From: Verrucomicrobium sp. BvORR034
Lineage (GTDB): Bacteria; Verrucomicrobiota; Verrucomicrobiia; Verrucomicrobiales; Verrucomicrobiaceae
Direction of reading: 5' to 3'
DNA: 64,000 bases
NCBI RefSeq assembly: GCF_000739635.1
Contig: NZ_BATQ01000110.1
Coordinates: 1-64,000, forward strand
Positions 8,744-17,871 of the stretch are shown piece after piece (within the stretch, counting starts at the first letter, position 1; each line of letters opens with the position of its first letter). Under the pieces are notes generated by a model. It saw only the letters and a list, made by a program, of their open reading frames with translations, was not told the DNA's origin and did no database searches. A program made the translations under genes and the position numbers.

Positions 8744-8776
8744 CCCCCGAAACAAACACCCAGTGCCCTCCCGCAC

Positions 8777-9754
8777 ATGAAAACGTTCCTCGCACTCCTC
8801 ATCTGGTGTTGCACCGCGAACCTGATCCAGGCTCAAGCCCCCCTGCCCTCCTGGAATGATACTGCTGCAAAAAAGGCCATTGTTGCCTTTGTCGAGAAGG
8901 TCACGACAGAAGGAGCCCCCACCTTCGTGCCCGTGCCTGAGCGGATCGCCGTCTTCGACAACGACGGCACTCTGTGGGCCGAGCAGCCGCTCTACTTTCA
9001 GGCATTCTTCGTGTTTGACCGCATCAAGGCACTGGCACCGGAGCATCCCGAATGGCAAACCAAGGAACCCTTCGCCTCGATCTTGAAGGGGGACCACAAG
9101 GGAATCGCGGCCGCCGGTGAAAAGGGCATGGCGGCCGCCTTGGCAGCCACCCACTCGGGCATGACGACAGAGGAGTTCAGCAAGGCAGTGACGGACTGGA
9201 TCACCACTGCCAAACACCCGAAGACCGGCAAACTGTACACCGAGATGGTGTACCAGCCCATGCTGGAAGTCCTCGCTTACTTGAAGTCCAAGGGGTTCAA
9301 GACCTTCATCGTCTCCGGTGGCGGCATCGAGTTCATGCGCCCCTGGACGGAGCGTGTTTATGGCATTCCCCCTGAGCAGGTGGTGGGCTCCAGCGGAAAG
9401 CTCAAGTATGAGCTTCGCGACGGCATCCCAGTCCTGGTGAAGCTGCCCGAGATTGAACTCGTGGATGACAAGGAGGGTAAGCCCGTGGGCATCCAGAGCC
9501 ACATTGGTCGCCGTCCCTTGATGGCGTTTGGAAACTCGGATGGCGACCTCCAGATGCTCCAGTGGACGGCTGCCGGCCCAGGCAACAGGTTTGCCCTGCT
9601 GGTCCACCATACAGACGCCGAACGCGAGTACGCCTATGATCGCACCTCTCACATCGGCAAGCTCGACAAGGCCCTGGACGAAGCCGCTGCCAAAGGCTGG
9701 ACGGTCGTCAGCATGAAGGACGACTGGGCCCCCATCTTCCCAACGCAAAAGTAA
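8777..9754 (+). CDS. Exported HAD-family phosphatase, copy 1
   Basis: The 325-residue protein starts with a signal peptide (MKTFLALLIWCCTANLIQAQ). HAD motif I is AVFDNDGTLW, with Asp61 and Asp63 as nucleophile and acid/base. Motif II lies in FKTFIVSGGGIEFMRPW, and motif IV is in MAFGNSDGDLQML. The overall layout resembles SerB-like HAD phosphatases, but export to the periplasm makes a phosphoserine role uncertain. By eye it is more than 80% identical to the HAD protein at 15447. Each copy is directly followed by a family X gene (28 bp here), so the pair probably works together. The substrate is unknown. Confidence 0.88.
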   Translation: MKTFLALLIWCCTANLIQAQAPLPSWNDTAAKKAIVAFVEKVTTEGAPTFVPVPERIAVFDNDGTLWAEQPLYFQAFFVFDRIKALAPEHPEWQTKEPFASILKGDHKGIAAAGEKGMAAALAATHSGMTTEEFSKAVTDWITTAKHPKTGKLYTEMVYQPMLEVLAYLKSKGFKTFIVSGGGIEFMRPWTERVYGIPPEQVVGSSGKLKYELRDGIPVLVKLPEIELVDDKEGKPVGIQSHIGRRPLMAFGNSDGDLQMLQWTAAGPGNRFALLVHHTDAEREYAYDRTSHIGKLDKALDEAAAKGWTVVSMKDDWAPIFPTQK

Positions 9755-9782
9755 TCGAGCCACCTTCGCCAAAGCCCCTGCC

Positions 9783-11099
9783 ATGAGAAGTCCCATCACC
9801 GCCGTTCTCTCCTGTTGCATTGTCGCCTGCTCGTGGACGGCACCCTCACTCTTCGCCCAGCAACCGGCTCCTGCGTTGCCAGCACCGATTCCTGGGCCGC
9901 CCTCTGTTCAGCAGTACGAATCTGCGGTGTCCCTCAAAGCGAGCCAGATCCTGCAGCCCGCCCTGCTCACCGGACCGCTCTACCGCGTGCGCGAGGACGT
10001 GGTGACCGACTGGGGCATGAACACCTATGCCGTGGACAGCTACCTCTATGGGACCTTTCTCGCCCATGGGAACAGTCAGTTGTTGGAGCGTATCGCCGAG
10101 CTGAACGCCTTGAAGCGCCTTGATGAACTGATGCAGACGGAGAAGTTCCGCGATGCCGTGGAAGAGGCTGCGGATGAAGAAGAGGACGCCGCAGAAGATG
10201 TGGTGCCCCCGTCCACAGACAGCATCAGAGAAGTCCACAGCACAGGCATCGGCAAGTTTTTCCAACGCCTTGGCGACAACATCCGTTCCGACCGAAACGA
10301 GGAAAAACAGAAAGATCTTCAACGCTTCCAACGCAAGAGCTCCGCGGGTGTGGCGGAGGCCAAACGCAACCTGTGCCGCAATTTGGGCGTCAACCCCTAC
10401 ACTACAAATATCGCCCTCCAGGGACGGCTGGACGGCATGAGCAGGGCGCTGGGCATCGGAGGCTTCACCATGGTGCCAGGTGCAGCCTCCTCAGATCTGA
10501 GCCCCGCCGCACTGCTGAACCGTGCCCGCATCACTCCACAACTGAGCGCGCTGATCTACGACAAAGATGCGAATGCGTTGCGTGAGGCCAATCAACTGGC
10601 CCTTCAGCAATCGGGATTGAAGCCAGCAGACGCTTCTGCCTTTCTGACCAACCCGATCTTCTCCCCGTGGCAGCAAACGCAGTTCGTGCTCGCCATGCAA
10701 AGCCTCAGCACCGTGCTGGGCATGGATGCCTTTGTCCGTGATGCCACTACCTCCACCACCGAGGAGCAGGACGGAATTTTCTACACGGAGACCGCCAATC
10801 TCATGGCCCAACTCAAAGCAGCCCAGTGGCCGATCTCCCGCATCGAACTGCACAACAATGCCCCCTACTGCGTGCTCAAAGACGGGTCCGTCCTCCTCGC
10901 CCTGCATTGGGACTACGCCCAGTGGTCCACGACGGCGGAGAAGTGCGCAAACTGGCTGCAAAGCCTGAAGGTGAATGGAAACAAGCCACCTGCCATCACC
11001 ATCGCCATCAGCGGCGTGGCCACGCAACGCTGCCGCCAGGAGATGGAGAAGCGCGGCCTGCGCCTCCAGGACCGCCAGGATCGCGGCCCGCTGAACTGA
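9783..11099 (+). CDS. Exported protein of unrecognised family X, copy 2
   Basis: The 438-residue product has a signal peptide to about residue 25 (ends SLFAQ) and a Pro-rich linker. Family blocks are present: VTDWGMNTYAVDSYLYGTFL, RIAELNALKRLDEL, an acidic EEAADEEEDAAEDVV stretch, AEAKRNLCRNLGVNPYTTN, FLTNPIFSPWQQTQFVLAM, TTEEQDGIFYTETANLMAQL and the C-terminal PYCVLKDGSVLLALHWDYA. The protein ends in a basic tail, DRQDRGPLN, nearly the same as copy 3. No known domain is recognised. It lies 28 bp after HAD copy 1 and 23 bp before a DUF1254 gene, suggesting one transcript. Confidence 0.8.
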   Translation: MRSPITAVLSCCIVACSWTAPSLFAQQPAPALPAPIPGPPSVQQYESAVSLKASQILQPALLTGPLYRVREDVVTDWGMNTYAVDSYLYGTFLAHGNSQLLERIAELNALKRLDELMQTEKFRDAVEEAADEEEDAAEDVVPPSTDSIREVHSTGIGKFFQRLGDNIRSDRNEEKQKDLQRFQRKSSAGVAEAKRNLCRNLGVNPYTTNIALQGRLDGMSRALGIGGFTMVPGAASSDLSPAALLNRARITPQLSALIYDKDANALREANQLALQQSGLKPADASAFLTNPIFSPWQQTQFVLAMQSLSTVLGMDAFVRDATTSTTEEQDGIFYTETANLMAQLKAAQWPISRIELHNNAPYCVLKDGSVLLALHWDYAQWSTTAEKCANWLQSLKVNGNKPPAITIAISGVATQRCRQEMEKRGLRLQDRQDRGPLN

Positions 11100-11122
11100 A
11101 CCCAAAAAATCAACAACGGTTT

Positions 11123-12541
11123 ATGAAACGCACTTCACCCAGACTGCGATCGATCATCTTTGCCATCTCAGCTCTCGCGCTGGGTTCGACAGCTTTCGCG
11201 GAGAACCTCACTGTTGAAGAACTTCACAAACGATCCATCCATCGCCGGGCGGTCGAGGCTGTCATCTGGGGAATACCAGCGGTGAACTACGAACGCATGC
11301 TCCAGGCCACCATCGCCAATGGCGGCAATGTAAACCAGGTCGTCTATTGGTCGCGGCCGGTGAACTGGAAGAACCAAACGCTCACGCCCAATCCGGACAC
11401 CATCTACCTCAATCCATTTTACGACACATCGAAGGGCCCAGTCGTCGTGGAGATCCCACCGGCCGATGCAGACCATGTCATCGTGGGCAGCTTTGACGTC
11501 GCATGGCAGAACGCGCTGGAGGATGTTGGCCCAGCCGGAGCAGACAAGGGTAAGGGTGCGAAGTACCTCCTTACGCCTCCCGGTTACAAGGAGAAAGCAC
11601 CAGACGGATACATCGTGCTGTCATCGGAGACTTACCGGGGCTTCGTGATCCTCCGGTCGAACTTCAAGAGTCGTAGCGACGCCGACATCAAATCCGCCGT
11701 CGAGCACGGCAAACGAGTCAAGATATACCCACTGGGCGGCAACCCCGATTCCACCGTCTTCGTGGACGCGTATGACAAGCCTTTCGACGCGAAGATTCCT
11801 TACGACGCAACGTTCTTCGAGCACCTCGACCGCTTCGTCCAGGCAGAGCCGTGGCTCACGCGGGACAAGGTGATGATCGACTCACTGAAGACCATCGGCA
11901 TCGAAAAAGGCAAGGTGTTTAAACCCGACGCCAAGACGAAGGAGATCCTGGAGAATGCAGCGCGTGAAGCTCACGCAGTGATCGCGTGGAAGTATGAGAA
12001 CGGATTCGTTCCTCCATTCTTCGAGGGCACACATTGGTCAGTTCCGGTCCCACCAGAGACAAGAGACGGTCTGGGCTCCATGTTCGCCGATCCGAACGAG
12101 TACGGGCTTGATGGCCGAGCGGTGATGTACCACATGGCCTACTTCAGCCCGAAGGTCCTGGGGGCGGGCCAGTTCTATCTCATGAATCCCTTCGACCACG
12201 CGGGAAAAGCGCTGGAGGGAAATAGGACCTATCGCCTGGCGGTGCCACCGAACGCGCCTATCGAGCAATACTGGTCGGTGACGGCTTACGACCGCGAGAC
12301 GCATGCTCTGATTGTCGGCATGTCACGCCCGAGCCTCGCGTCGAACGACACCGCAGTTAAGAAGAATCCAGACGGTTCTACTGACGTCTATTTCGGTCCC
12401 GAGGCTCCTGCCGGGAAGGAATCCAACTGGGTGCCCACGGACCCGAAGAGACAGTTCGAACTGCTTTTCCGCCTCTACGGCCCGAAGAAGGGGCTCTTCG
12501 AGAAGGCATGGAAGCTCTCGGATGTGGAGAAGGTCGAGTGA
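11123..12541 (+). CDS. DUF1254/DUF1214 exported protein, copy A
   Basis: I place the start at ATG 11123, giving 472 residues with a signal peptide ending near GSTAFA. The N-terminal DUF1254 part has AVEAVIWGIPAVNYERML and NPDTIYLNPFYDTSKGPVVV. The C-terminal DUF1214 part has YRLAVPPNAPIEQYWSVTAY and ends with ESNWVPTDPKRQFELLFRLY before the closing helix. DUF1254 proteins are widespread periplasmic proteins without established biochemistry. Three of them lie in tandem here (11123, 12593, 14034), all between the two HAD-X pairs. Confidence 0.9.
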   Translation: MKRTSPRLRSIIFAISALALGSTAFAENLTVEELHKRSIHRRAVEAVIWGIPAVNYERMLQATIANGGNVNQVVYWSRPVNWKNQTLTPNPDTIYLNPFYDTSKGPVVVEIPPADADHVIVGSFDVAWQNALEDVGPAGADKGKGAKYLLTPPGYKEKAPDGYIVLSSETYRGFVILRSNFKSRSDADIKSAVEHGKRVKIYPLGGNPDSTVFVDAYDKPFDAKIPYDATFFEHLDRFVQAEPWLTRDKVMIDSLKTIGIEKGKVFKPDAKTKEILENAAREAHAVIAWKYENGFVPPFFEGTHWSVPVPPETRDGLGSMFADPNEYGLDGRAVMYHMAYFSPKVLGAGQFYLMNPFDHAGKALEGNRTYRLAVPPNAPIEQYWSVTAYDRETHALIVGMSRPSLASNDTAVKKNPDGSTDVYFGPEAPAGKESNWVPTDPKRQFELLFRLYGPKKGLFEKAWKLSDVEKVE

Positions 12542-12592
12542 GGCTCCGTGCAGTCCCATTTTCACACATCGTAGAACCTCCCCAAGCTATCT

Positions 12593-14011
12593 ATGTTAAC
12601 CTCTCGTATTCATCACGCATCTAAGGCGTTGTTTGCCGTGCTGCTGGCACTTCTTGTGTCTGGCACGGCACATGCCCGTGGTCCTGCTACGCTCGATGAA
12701 GTTCGGGCCATCGCAAAGGAGGCCTACGTCTACGGCTTCCCGCTGGTGGATAACTATCGAATCCAGCACTCCTACTTCATCGACAAGGGTGGCAAGGAGT
12801 ACAAGGCGGACTGGAACACACTTGTGAACAATGCACGAGTCTACACGCCTGAGGACAAGGCCATCCAAACACCAAACTCGGACACGCCGTATTCCTACGT
12901 GGGCGCGGACCTGCGTGCCGAGCCGCTCGTTTTCACCGTGCCGCAGGTGGAAAAAGGGCGCTACTACTCCCTGCAATTCATTGACCAGTACACCTTCAAT
13001 TTCGCCTACGTCGGCAGTCGGGCGACTGGCAATGAGGCGGGTAGCTACCTACTAGCCGGCCCCGGCTGGAAAGGTTCCAAGCCCGCAGGAATCAAGTCCG
13101 TGATTCCCTGCGAGACCGAGTATGCCTTCATCTTGTATCGCACCCAGCTCTTCAATCCGGAAGACATTGAAGCCGTCAAAAAAATCCAAGCTGGCTACAA
13201 AGTCCAACCTCTCTCTCATTTCCTCGGTCAGCCTGCCCCTCCCCCTTCGCCCAAGGTGGACTTCATCACACCTCTGACTCCGGAGGCTCAAAGGACCTCG
13301 ATGGAGTTCTTCAAGGTGCTGGATTTCGTTTTGCGATTCTGTCCCGAGCACCCCTCGGAGCAAAAGCTGCGCGCCGAGTTCGCCCGCGTCGGACTTGGCA
13401 CGAGCACACCGTTCAGCCTGGACACATTGAAGCCAGAGGTGCGGAAAGCGATGGAAGATGGCATCGCAGACGCGTGGGCCGCCTTCAAAGAGTACAAGGA
13501 AACCCAGATCGATACCGGAAAACGGTCCAGCGCAGACTCCTTTGGCACGCGCGAGTTTTTGGACGGTCGTTACATCGATCGCATGTCCGCCGCCGTGCTG
13601 GGCATCTACGGCAACTCCAAGGATGAAGCGATCTACCCCGCCTACTTCATCGATTCCGACAAGAACAAACTGGATGGTGCCCATGCCTACACCTTGCGTT
13701 TTGCTTCGGGTCAGCTGCCACCCGTGCATGCGTTCTGGTCACTCACTTTGTACGAGCTCCCTGCCAGCCTGCTCTCTGCGAATGCTCTGAACCGCTATCT
13801 CATCAATACGCCGATGCTTCCCTCCCTGACGAAGGACCAAGACGGCGGCATCACCCTTTACATTCAACATGAGACCCCGGGCAAGGACAAGGAGCCCAAC
13901 TGGCTTCCCGCCCCCAAGGGCTCCTTCTTCATGGCCATGCGCCTCTACTGGCCCAAGCCAGAGGCCCTGAAGGGCGAGTGGAGGGCTCCGGCCCTGGAGA
14001 ATAAGGACTAA
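12593..14011 (+). CDS. DUF1254/DUF1214 exported protein, copy B
   Basis: The product is 472 residues with a signal peptide ending near SGTAHA. Copy B has the more canonical DUF1254 features: EAYVYGFPLVDNYRIQ, TPNSDTPYSYVGADLRAEPL and the VEKGRYYSLQFIDQYTFNFA strand region. DUF1214 features follow, with PPVHAFWSLTLYELPASLLS and then NALNRYLINT. The C-terminus EPNWLPAPKGSFFMAMRLYW is typical. It starts 51 bp after copy A. By eye it is clearly diverged from copies A and C, so this is an old family expansion rather than a recent duplication. Confidence 0.92.
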   Translation: MLTSRIHHASKALFAVLLALLVSGTAHARGPATLDEVRAIAKEAYVYGFPLVDNYRIQHSYFIDKGGKEYKADWNTLVNNARVYTPEDKAIQTPNSDTPYSYVGADLRAEPLVFTVPQVEKGRYYSLQFIDQYTFNFAYVGSRATGNEAGSYLLAGPGWKGSKPAGIKSVIPCETEYAFILYRTQLFNPEDIEAVKKIQAGYKVQPLSHFLGQPAPPPSPKVDFITPLTPEAQRTSMEFFKVLDFVLRFCPEHPSEQKLRAEFARVGLGTSTPFSLDTLKPEVRKAMEDGIADAWAAFKEYKETQIDTGKRSSADSFGTREFLDGRYIDRMSAAVLGIYGNSKDEAIYPAYFIDSDKNKLDGAHAYTLRFASGQLPPVHAFWSLTLYELPASLLSANALNRYLINTPMLPSLTKDQDGGITLYIQHETPGKDKEPNWLPAPKGSFFMAMRLYWPKPEALKGEWRAPALENKD

Positions 14012-14033
14012 AATCCAAGCAAAAAAGTCGCCA

Positions 14034-15065
14034 ATGAAACACCCACATGCATTGCACGTTATCGGCACACTGTTCGCCGTCTTTACAGCCATCGCAGCTG
14101 CTGCAGACACCGTTCCCGTGACCGTGGACAACTTTGTCCGGGCCGAGTCTGACTTGTACTTCAGCAACCTCCTCAAAGACAGCGGCGGAGCGCTTGGCAA
14201 ATTCAACCACCGTCGCGAGCCGGCGTCTATCGAGAAACAGACTATCATCCGGCTGAACCGTGACACACTCTATTCCTCAGCCTTGGTCGACCTCGATGCG
14301 GGACCCGTGACCGTCACGCTGCCGGACGCAGGGAAACGCTTCCGGTCCCTCATGGTGGTGAATCAAGACCACTATGTGCCGGACGTCAGCTATGAGTCCG
14401 GGACCTACAAGCTGGACAAGGACGAGGCTGGCACGCGTTACGCCGTGATAGGCATTCGCACGCTGGTGGATCCCGCTGATCCAAAGGACATCGCGGCTGT
14501 GCATGCCCTTCAGGACGGCCTGAAAATCGAACAGCCAGGTGGTCCAGGCAAGTTCGAAGTGCCCCAGTGGGATCCCGTGAGCCAGAAGAAGGTGCGTGAA
14601 GCGCTGCTGGTGCTGAGCTCCACCATGCCTGACTTTAAAAACGCCTTCGGCACGAAGGCGACGGTGGATCCGGTTCGCCATCTCGTGGCCAGCGCCGCCG
14701 CCTGGGGCGGCAATCCCGACAAGGATGCCGTCTATCTGAACGTGACCCCCAAACAGAATGACGGCACAACGGCCTACAAGCTTGTCGTCAAGGATGTACC
14801 GGTGGACGCCTTCTGGTCAGTGAGTGTGTACAACGCTGAAGGTTACTACGAGAAAAACGAGCACAACGCCTACACGATCAACAGCCTCACCGGGAAGAAA
14901 GCGGCCGACGGCTCCATCACGATCCAGTTCGGCGGGTACGATGGCAAGACACCCAACTGCATCCCCATCACCAAGGGATGGAACTACACAGTGCGACTCT
15001 ATCGCCCGCGCAAAGAGATCCTTGATGGCACCTGGACCTTCCCCGCTCCGGAACCGGTGAAGTAA
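14034..15065 (+). CDS. DUF1254/DUF1214 exported protein, copy C (short form)
   Basis: The 343-residue product is shorter than copies A and B by about 130 residues but has a complete signal peptide (ends AIAAAA). It carries the DUF1254 core (IIRLNRDTLYSSALVDLDAG, then PVTVTLPDAGKRFRSLMVVN with DHYV) and the DUF1214 core (VDAFWSVSVYNAEGYYEKNE, HNAYTINSLTG, IPITKGWNYTVRLYRPRKEI). The N-terminal helical extension of the longer copies is missing, so this is a natural short form rather than a broken gene. It lies 22 bp downstream of copy B. Confidence 0.9.
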   Translation: MKHPHALHVIGTLFAVFTAIAAAADTVPVTVDNFVRAESDLYFSNLLKDSGGALGKFNHRREPASIEKQTIIRLNRDTLYSSALVDLDAGPVTVTLPDAGKRFRSLMVVNQDHYVPDVSYESGTYKLDKDEAGTRYAVIGIRTLVDPADPKDIAAVHALQDGLKIEQPGGPGKFEVPQWDPVSQKKVREALLVLSSTMPDFKNAFGTKATVDPVRHLVASAAAWGGNPDKDAVYLNVTPKQNDGTTAYKLVVKDVPVDAFWSVSVYNAEGYYEKNEHNAYTINSLTGKKAADGSITIQFGGYDGKTPNCIPITKGWNYTVRLYRPRKEILDGTWTFPAPEPVK

Positions 15066-15091
15066 ACGGCCCACTTCTATCCCCCCCTCTT

Positions 15092-15382
15092 ATGGCAACC
15101 CTGTATTTGCTTTCACTCGCGGCATCCCTCCTTGGCAGCCCTACAGCCCCTCTGGAAGGTGCCAGCTTCACCACGCCTGCCTACCATCACGGGATCCCGA
15201 ACACCGTGACCGGGCTACAGCGCGATCTTACTCATGCGCCGGTGTTCAGACTGCTCTACGGCGCCCCTGGGAACGCGGCAGTGCGAGTGGAGGCCTTCCT
15301 CCACTTTTACAGCCCCATCAAATCACAGTCGGAGGATCACCGCGATGCCTCCCGCTACTTCAGGCTCCTGAGAACCTGCTGA
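15092..15382 (+). CDS. Possible small exported protein
   Basis: A 96-codon frame begins 26 bp after copy C in an otherwise empty 381-bp gap. It starts with a short hydrophobic segment (MATLYLLSLAASLLG) that could serve as a signal peptide. The rest has no recognised domain. Its position, tightly behind the preceding gene, is the main argument for it being real. It occupies the same relative position (just before a HAD copy) as the small frame at 8520, but the two are not similar. Confidence 0.35.
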   Translation: MATLYLLSLAASLLGSPTAPLEGASFTTPAYHHGIPNTVTGLQRDLTHAPVFRLLYGAPGNAAVRVEAFLHFYSPIKSQSEDHRDASRYFRLLRTC

Positions 15383-15446
15383 GGTCCATCAGACGCTGTT
15401 TCCTGAACCCCCATCGAGTTCCGCCCTCCACCTAGTCCATCACCTT

Positions 15447-16424
15447 ATGAAGCCTCTGTTCCTCCTGCTTGCCCTGGCAGCAAGCGTCCCTCACCTGCTT
15501 GCCAATGAGCCTCTCCCCTCCTGGAAAGACACCGGGCCCAAGAAGGCGATCCTGGCTTTTGTGGAAAAGGTGACCAAGGATGGATCAGCCGACTTTGTAC
15601 CTGTGCCCGAACGGATCGCCGTCTTCGACAACGACGGCACGCTCTGGGCAGAGCAGCCCCTCTACTTTCAGGCCTTCTTTGTCTTTGACCGCATCAAGGC
15701 TCTGGCGCCGCAGCACCCGGAATGGCAGACGCAGGAGCCCTTTGCCTCCGTACTGAAGAATGACCTCAAGGGCGTCGCGGCAGCGGGCGAGAAGGGCCTG
15801 CTGGCCACCATGGCCGCCACCCACACCGGCATGACCACGGAGGAGTTCAGCCAGACGGTCACAGACTGGATCACCACGGCCAAACATCCCAAATCAGGAA
15901 AGCTGTACACGGAGATGACCTATCAGCCGATGCTGGAACTCCTCACCTACCTGCGGGCCAACGGGTTCAAGACCTTCATCGTCTCAGGCGGAGGCATCGA
16001 GTTCATGCGCCCATGGACGGAGCGAGTCTATGGCATTCCGCCAGAGCAGGTCGTGGGCTCAAGTGGCAAACTCAAGTACGAGATCCGAGATGGCAAACCT
16101 GTCTTGCTGAAACTCCCAGAGGTCGAGTTGATCGACGACAAGGAGGGCAAACCAGCGGGTATACAGAGCCACATCGGTCGTCGTCCGCTCATGGCGTTCG
16201 GCAACTCAGACGGCGATCTGCAAATGCTACAGTGGACCACGGCAGGTGCAGGATTGCGCTTTGCCCTGCTCGTCCACCACACCGACGCTGATCGCGAGTG
16301 GGCCTATGACCGGCAGTCCCACATCGGCAAGCTGGACAAGGCTCTGGACGAAGCCAGTGCCAAGGGCTGGACGGTGGTCAGCATGAAGGACGACTGGGCC
16401 ACCATTTATCCGGGCGAAAATTGA
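15447..16424 (+). CDS. Exported HAD-family phosphatase, copy 2
   Basis: At 325 residues it has the same length as copy 1 at 8777 and near-identical sequence after the signal peptide (MKPLFLLLALAASVPHLLA). The HAD motifs are intact: IAVFDNDGTLWAEQ (motif I), KTFIVSGGGIEFMRPWTERV (motif II region) and RRPLMAFGNSDGDLQMLQW (motif IV). It is followed after 19 bp by family X copy 3. The repeated HAD-X order argues for a two-gene duplication. Its phosphatase activity is a family-level inference and the substrate is unknown. Confidence 0.88.
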   Translation: MKPLFLLLALAASVPHLLANEPLPSWKDTGPKKAILAFVEKVTKDGSADFVPVPERIAVFDNDGTLWAEQPLYFQAFFVFDRIKALAPQHPEWQTQEPFASVLKNDLKGVAAAGEKGLLATMAATHTGMTTEEFSQTVTDWITTAKHPKSGKLYTEMTYQPMLELLTYLRANGFKTFIVSGGGIEFMRPWTERVYGIPPEQVVGSSGKLKYEIRDGKPVLLKLPEVELIDDKEGKPAGIQSHIGRRPLMAFGNSDGDLQMLQWTTAGAGLRFALLVHHTDADREWAYDRQSHIGKLDKALDEASAKGWTVVSMKDDWATIYPGEN

Positions 16425-16443
16425 GTACTAAGCCCCACCCCAC

Positions 16444-17784
16444 ATGATCACTTCCCACACCTTTCTCATCGCCTGCGGCTTCACCCTGGCCACCGGGGTC
16501 GTCATGATCAGCGCCCAATCTCCCCTGCCCCAGAGGGCAGTGGATCCGCCGCTCCCGCCGCCGATTCCCGCTCCCGTGCCACCCGATTCGGGAGAGTACG
16601 AAAACGTCCTCACATTGAAGGCAAGCCAGATCCTTCAGTCCGTGTTCGTGTCGGGCCCTCACTTCCAGGTGCGGGAGGGTGTGACGACCAACTGGGGTGT
16701 GAACACCTATGCCATCGACAGCACCTTCTACGGTACCTATCTCGCCTTCGGCAACGGCCAGCTCCTGGACCGCATTGCGGAGATCAGTGCCATCAAGCGC
16801 CTGGATGATGTCATGAGGACGGAAGACTATCGCGATGCCTTGCATGAGGCCTCCGACGAAGAAGAAGATGCCGCTGAAGACTACGTGCCCCCCACTCAAG
16901 ACTCCCTGCAGGAGGTGCACACCACCGGCATCGGAAAGTTCTTCCAACGCCTTGGTCAGGATATCAAGAAAGAGCACAACGACGAGAAGCGTCGCGACTA
17001 CCAGTCATTCGCAATCAAAAGCACAGCTGGCGTTGCCAAGGCCAAGCGTGACCTCTGTCGAAAGCTGGGCATCAATCCCTACACGACCAATGCGGCACTC
17101 CAGAGCCGCTTGGATGGCATGAGCCGGGCGCTCGCGCTGGGTGGGTTTAAGTTTGTCATGGGCGAAGCTTCAGCAGATCCCGTTGCGGCCGCTGCAGCGC
17201 TCAATCGTGGTACCGCCGCCGCCCAGATCGCCCTGGAGATCTACGACAAGGATGAGAACACGCTGCGCACGGGCAACCTGACCGAGCTGCAACTTCTGGG
17301 CGTAGGCCCTCCGGATTCCACCGCCTTCCTCGCCAACAGACAGTTCACCCCGTGGCGGCAGACGCAGGTTGCCAAGTCCCTCCGCGCTCTTGCAGGCGTC
17401 ACCGGACTGGAGAACTTCCTGCGCGATGCCACTGCCTCCACCACGGAGGAGACGGACGCCATCTTCTACGCCGAAACAGCCCAGCTCATGGCCCAGCTCC
17501 AACAGGCGCAGTGGCAGATCGCACGCATCGAACGCCATGAAAACGCCCCCTACTGCGTTCTCAAGGATGGCTCCATCCTCCTCGCCCTGCATTGGGACTA
17601 CGCGAGCTGGACTCCGCTGGCTGACCGGTGCACCCGATGGCTGCAGACCATTCAAATCAATGGCAAGCAGCCAACTACGATCACCATCGCCATCACCGGA
17701 GCGGCCTCTCCGCGCTGCCGTCAGGAGATGGAAAAACGCCGCATTCGGCTGCTGGACCGCCAGAACAAGGGTCCGCTGAACTGA
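16444..17784 (+). CDS. Exported protein of unrecognised family X, copy 3
   Basis: The 446-residue protein starts with a signal peptide (to about residue 22, ending SAQ) and a Pro-rich linker. It is closest to copy 2. It shares GVNTYAIDSTFYGTYLAFGN, an acidic EASDEEEDAAEDYVPP segment, GIGKFFQRLGQDI, KAKRDLCRKLGINPYTTNA, LANRQFTPWRQTQVAKSL, TEETDAIFYAETAQLMAQL and PYCVLKDGSILLALHWDYA, and ends DRQNKGPLN. No known fold or active site is recognised. It is paired with HAD copy 2 immediately upstream. Confidence 0.8.
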   Translation: MITSHTFLIACGFTLATGVVMISAQSPLPQRAVDPPLPPPIPAPVPPDSGEYENVLTLKASQILQSVFVSGPHFQVREGVTTNWGVNTYAIDSTFYGTYLAFGNGQLLDRIAEISAIKRLDDVMRTEDYRDALHEASDEEEDAAEDYVPPTQDSLQEVHTTGIGKFFQRLGQDIKKEHNDEKRRDYQSFAIKSTAGVAKAKRDLCRKLGINPYTTNAALQSRLDGMSRALALGGFKFVMGEASADPVAAAAALNRGTAAAQIALEIYDKDENTLRTGNLTELQLLGVGPPDSTAFLANRQFTPWRQTQVAKSLRALAGVTGLENFLRDATASTTEETDAIFYAETAQLMAQLQQAQWQIARIERHENAPYCVLKDGSILLALHWDYASWTPLADRCTRWLQTIQINGKQPTTITIAITGAASPRCRQEMEKRRIRLLDRQNKGPLN

Positions 17785-17871
17785 TTCCAACGAAAAGCCC
17801 CGCAGCCCCTCACCCCATTCCCCCGTGAACTGACCTGCAACCACCATCTCATACCGAAGGAGGACACCGCC

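Noticed and set aside
8687-9820. 377-codon minus-strand frame opposite HAD copy 1
   Set aside because: It covers the full HAD gene on the opposite strand with no recognisable domain; the HAD motifs on the plus strand decide the matter.
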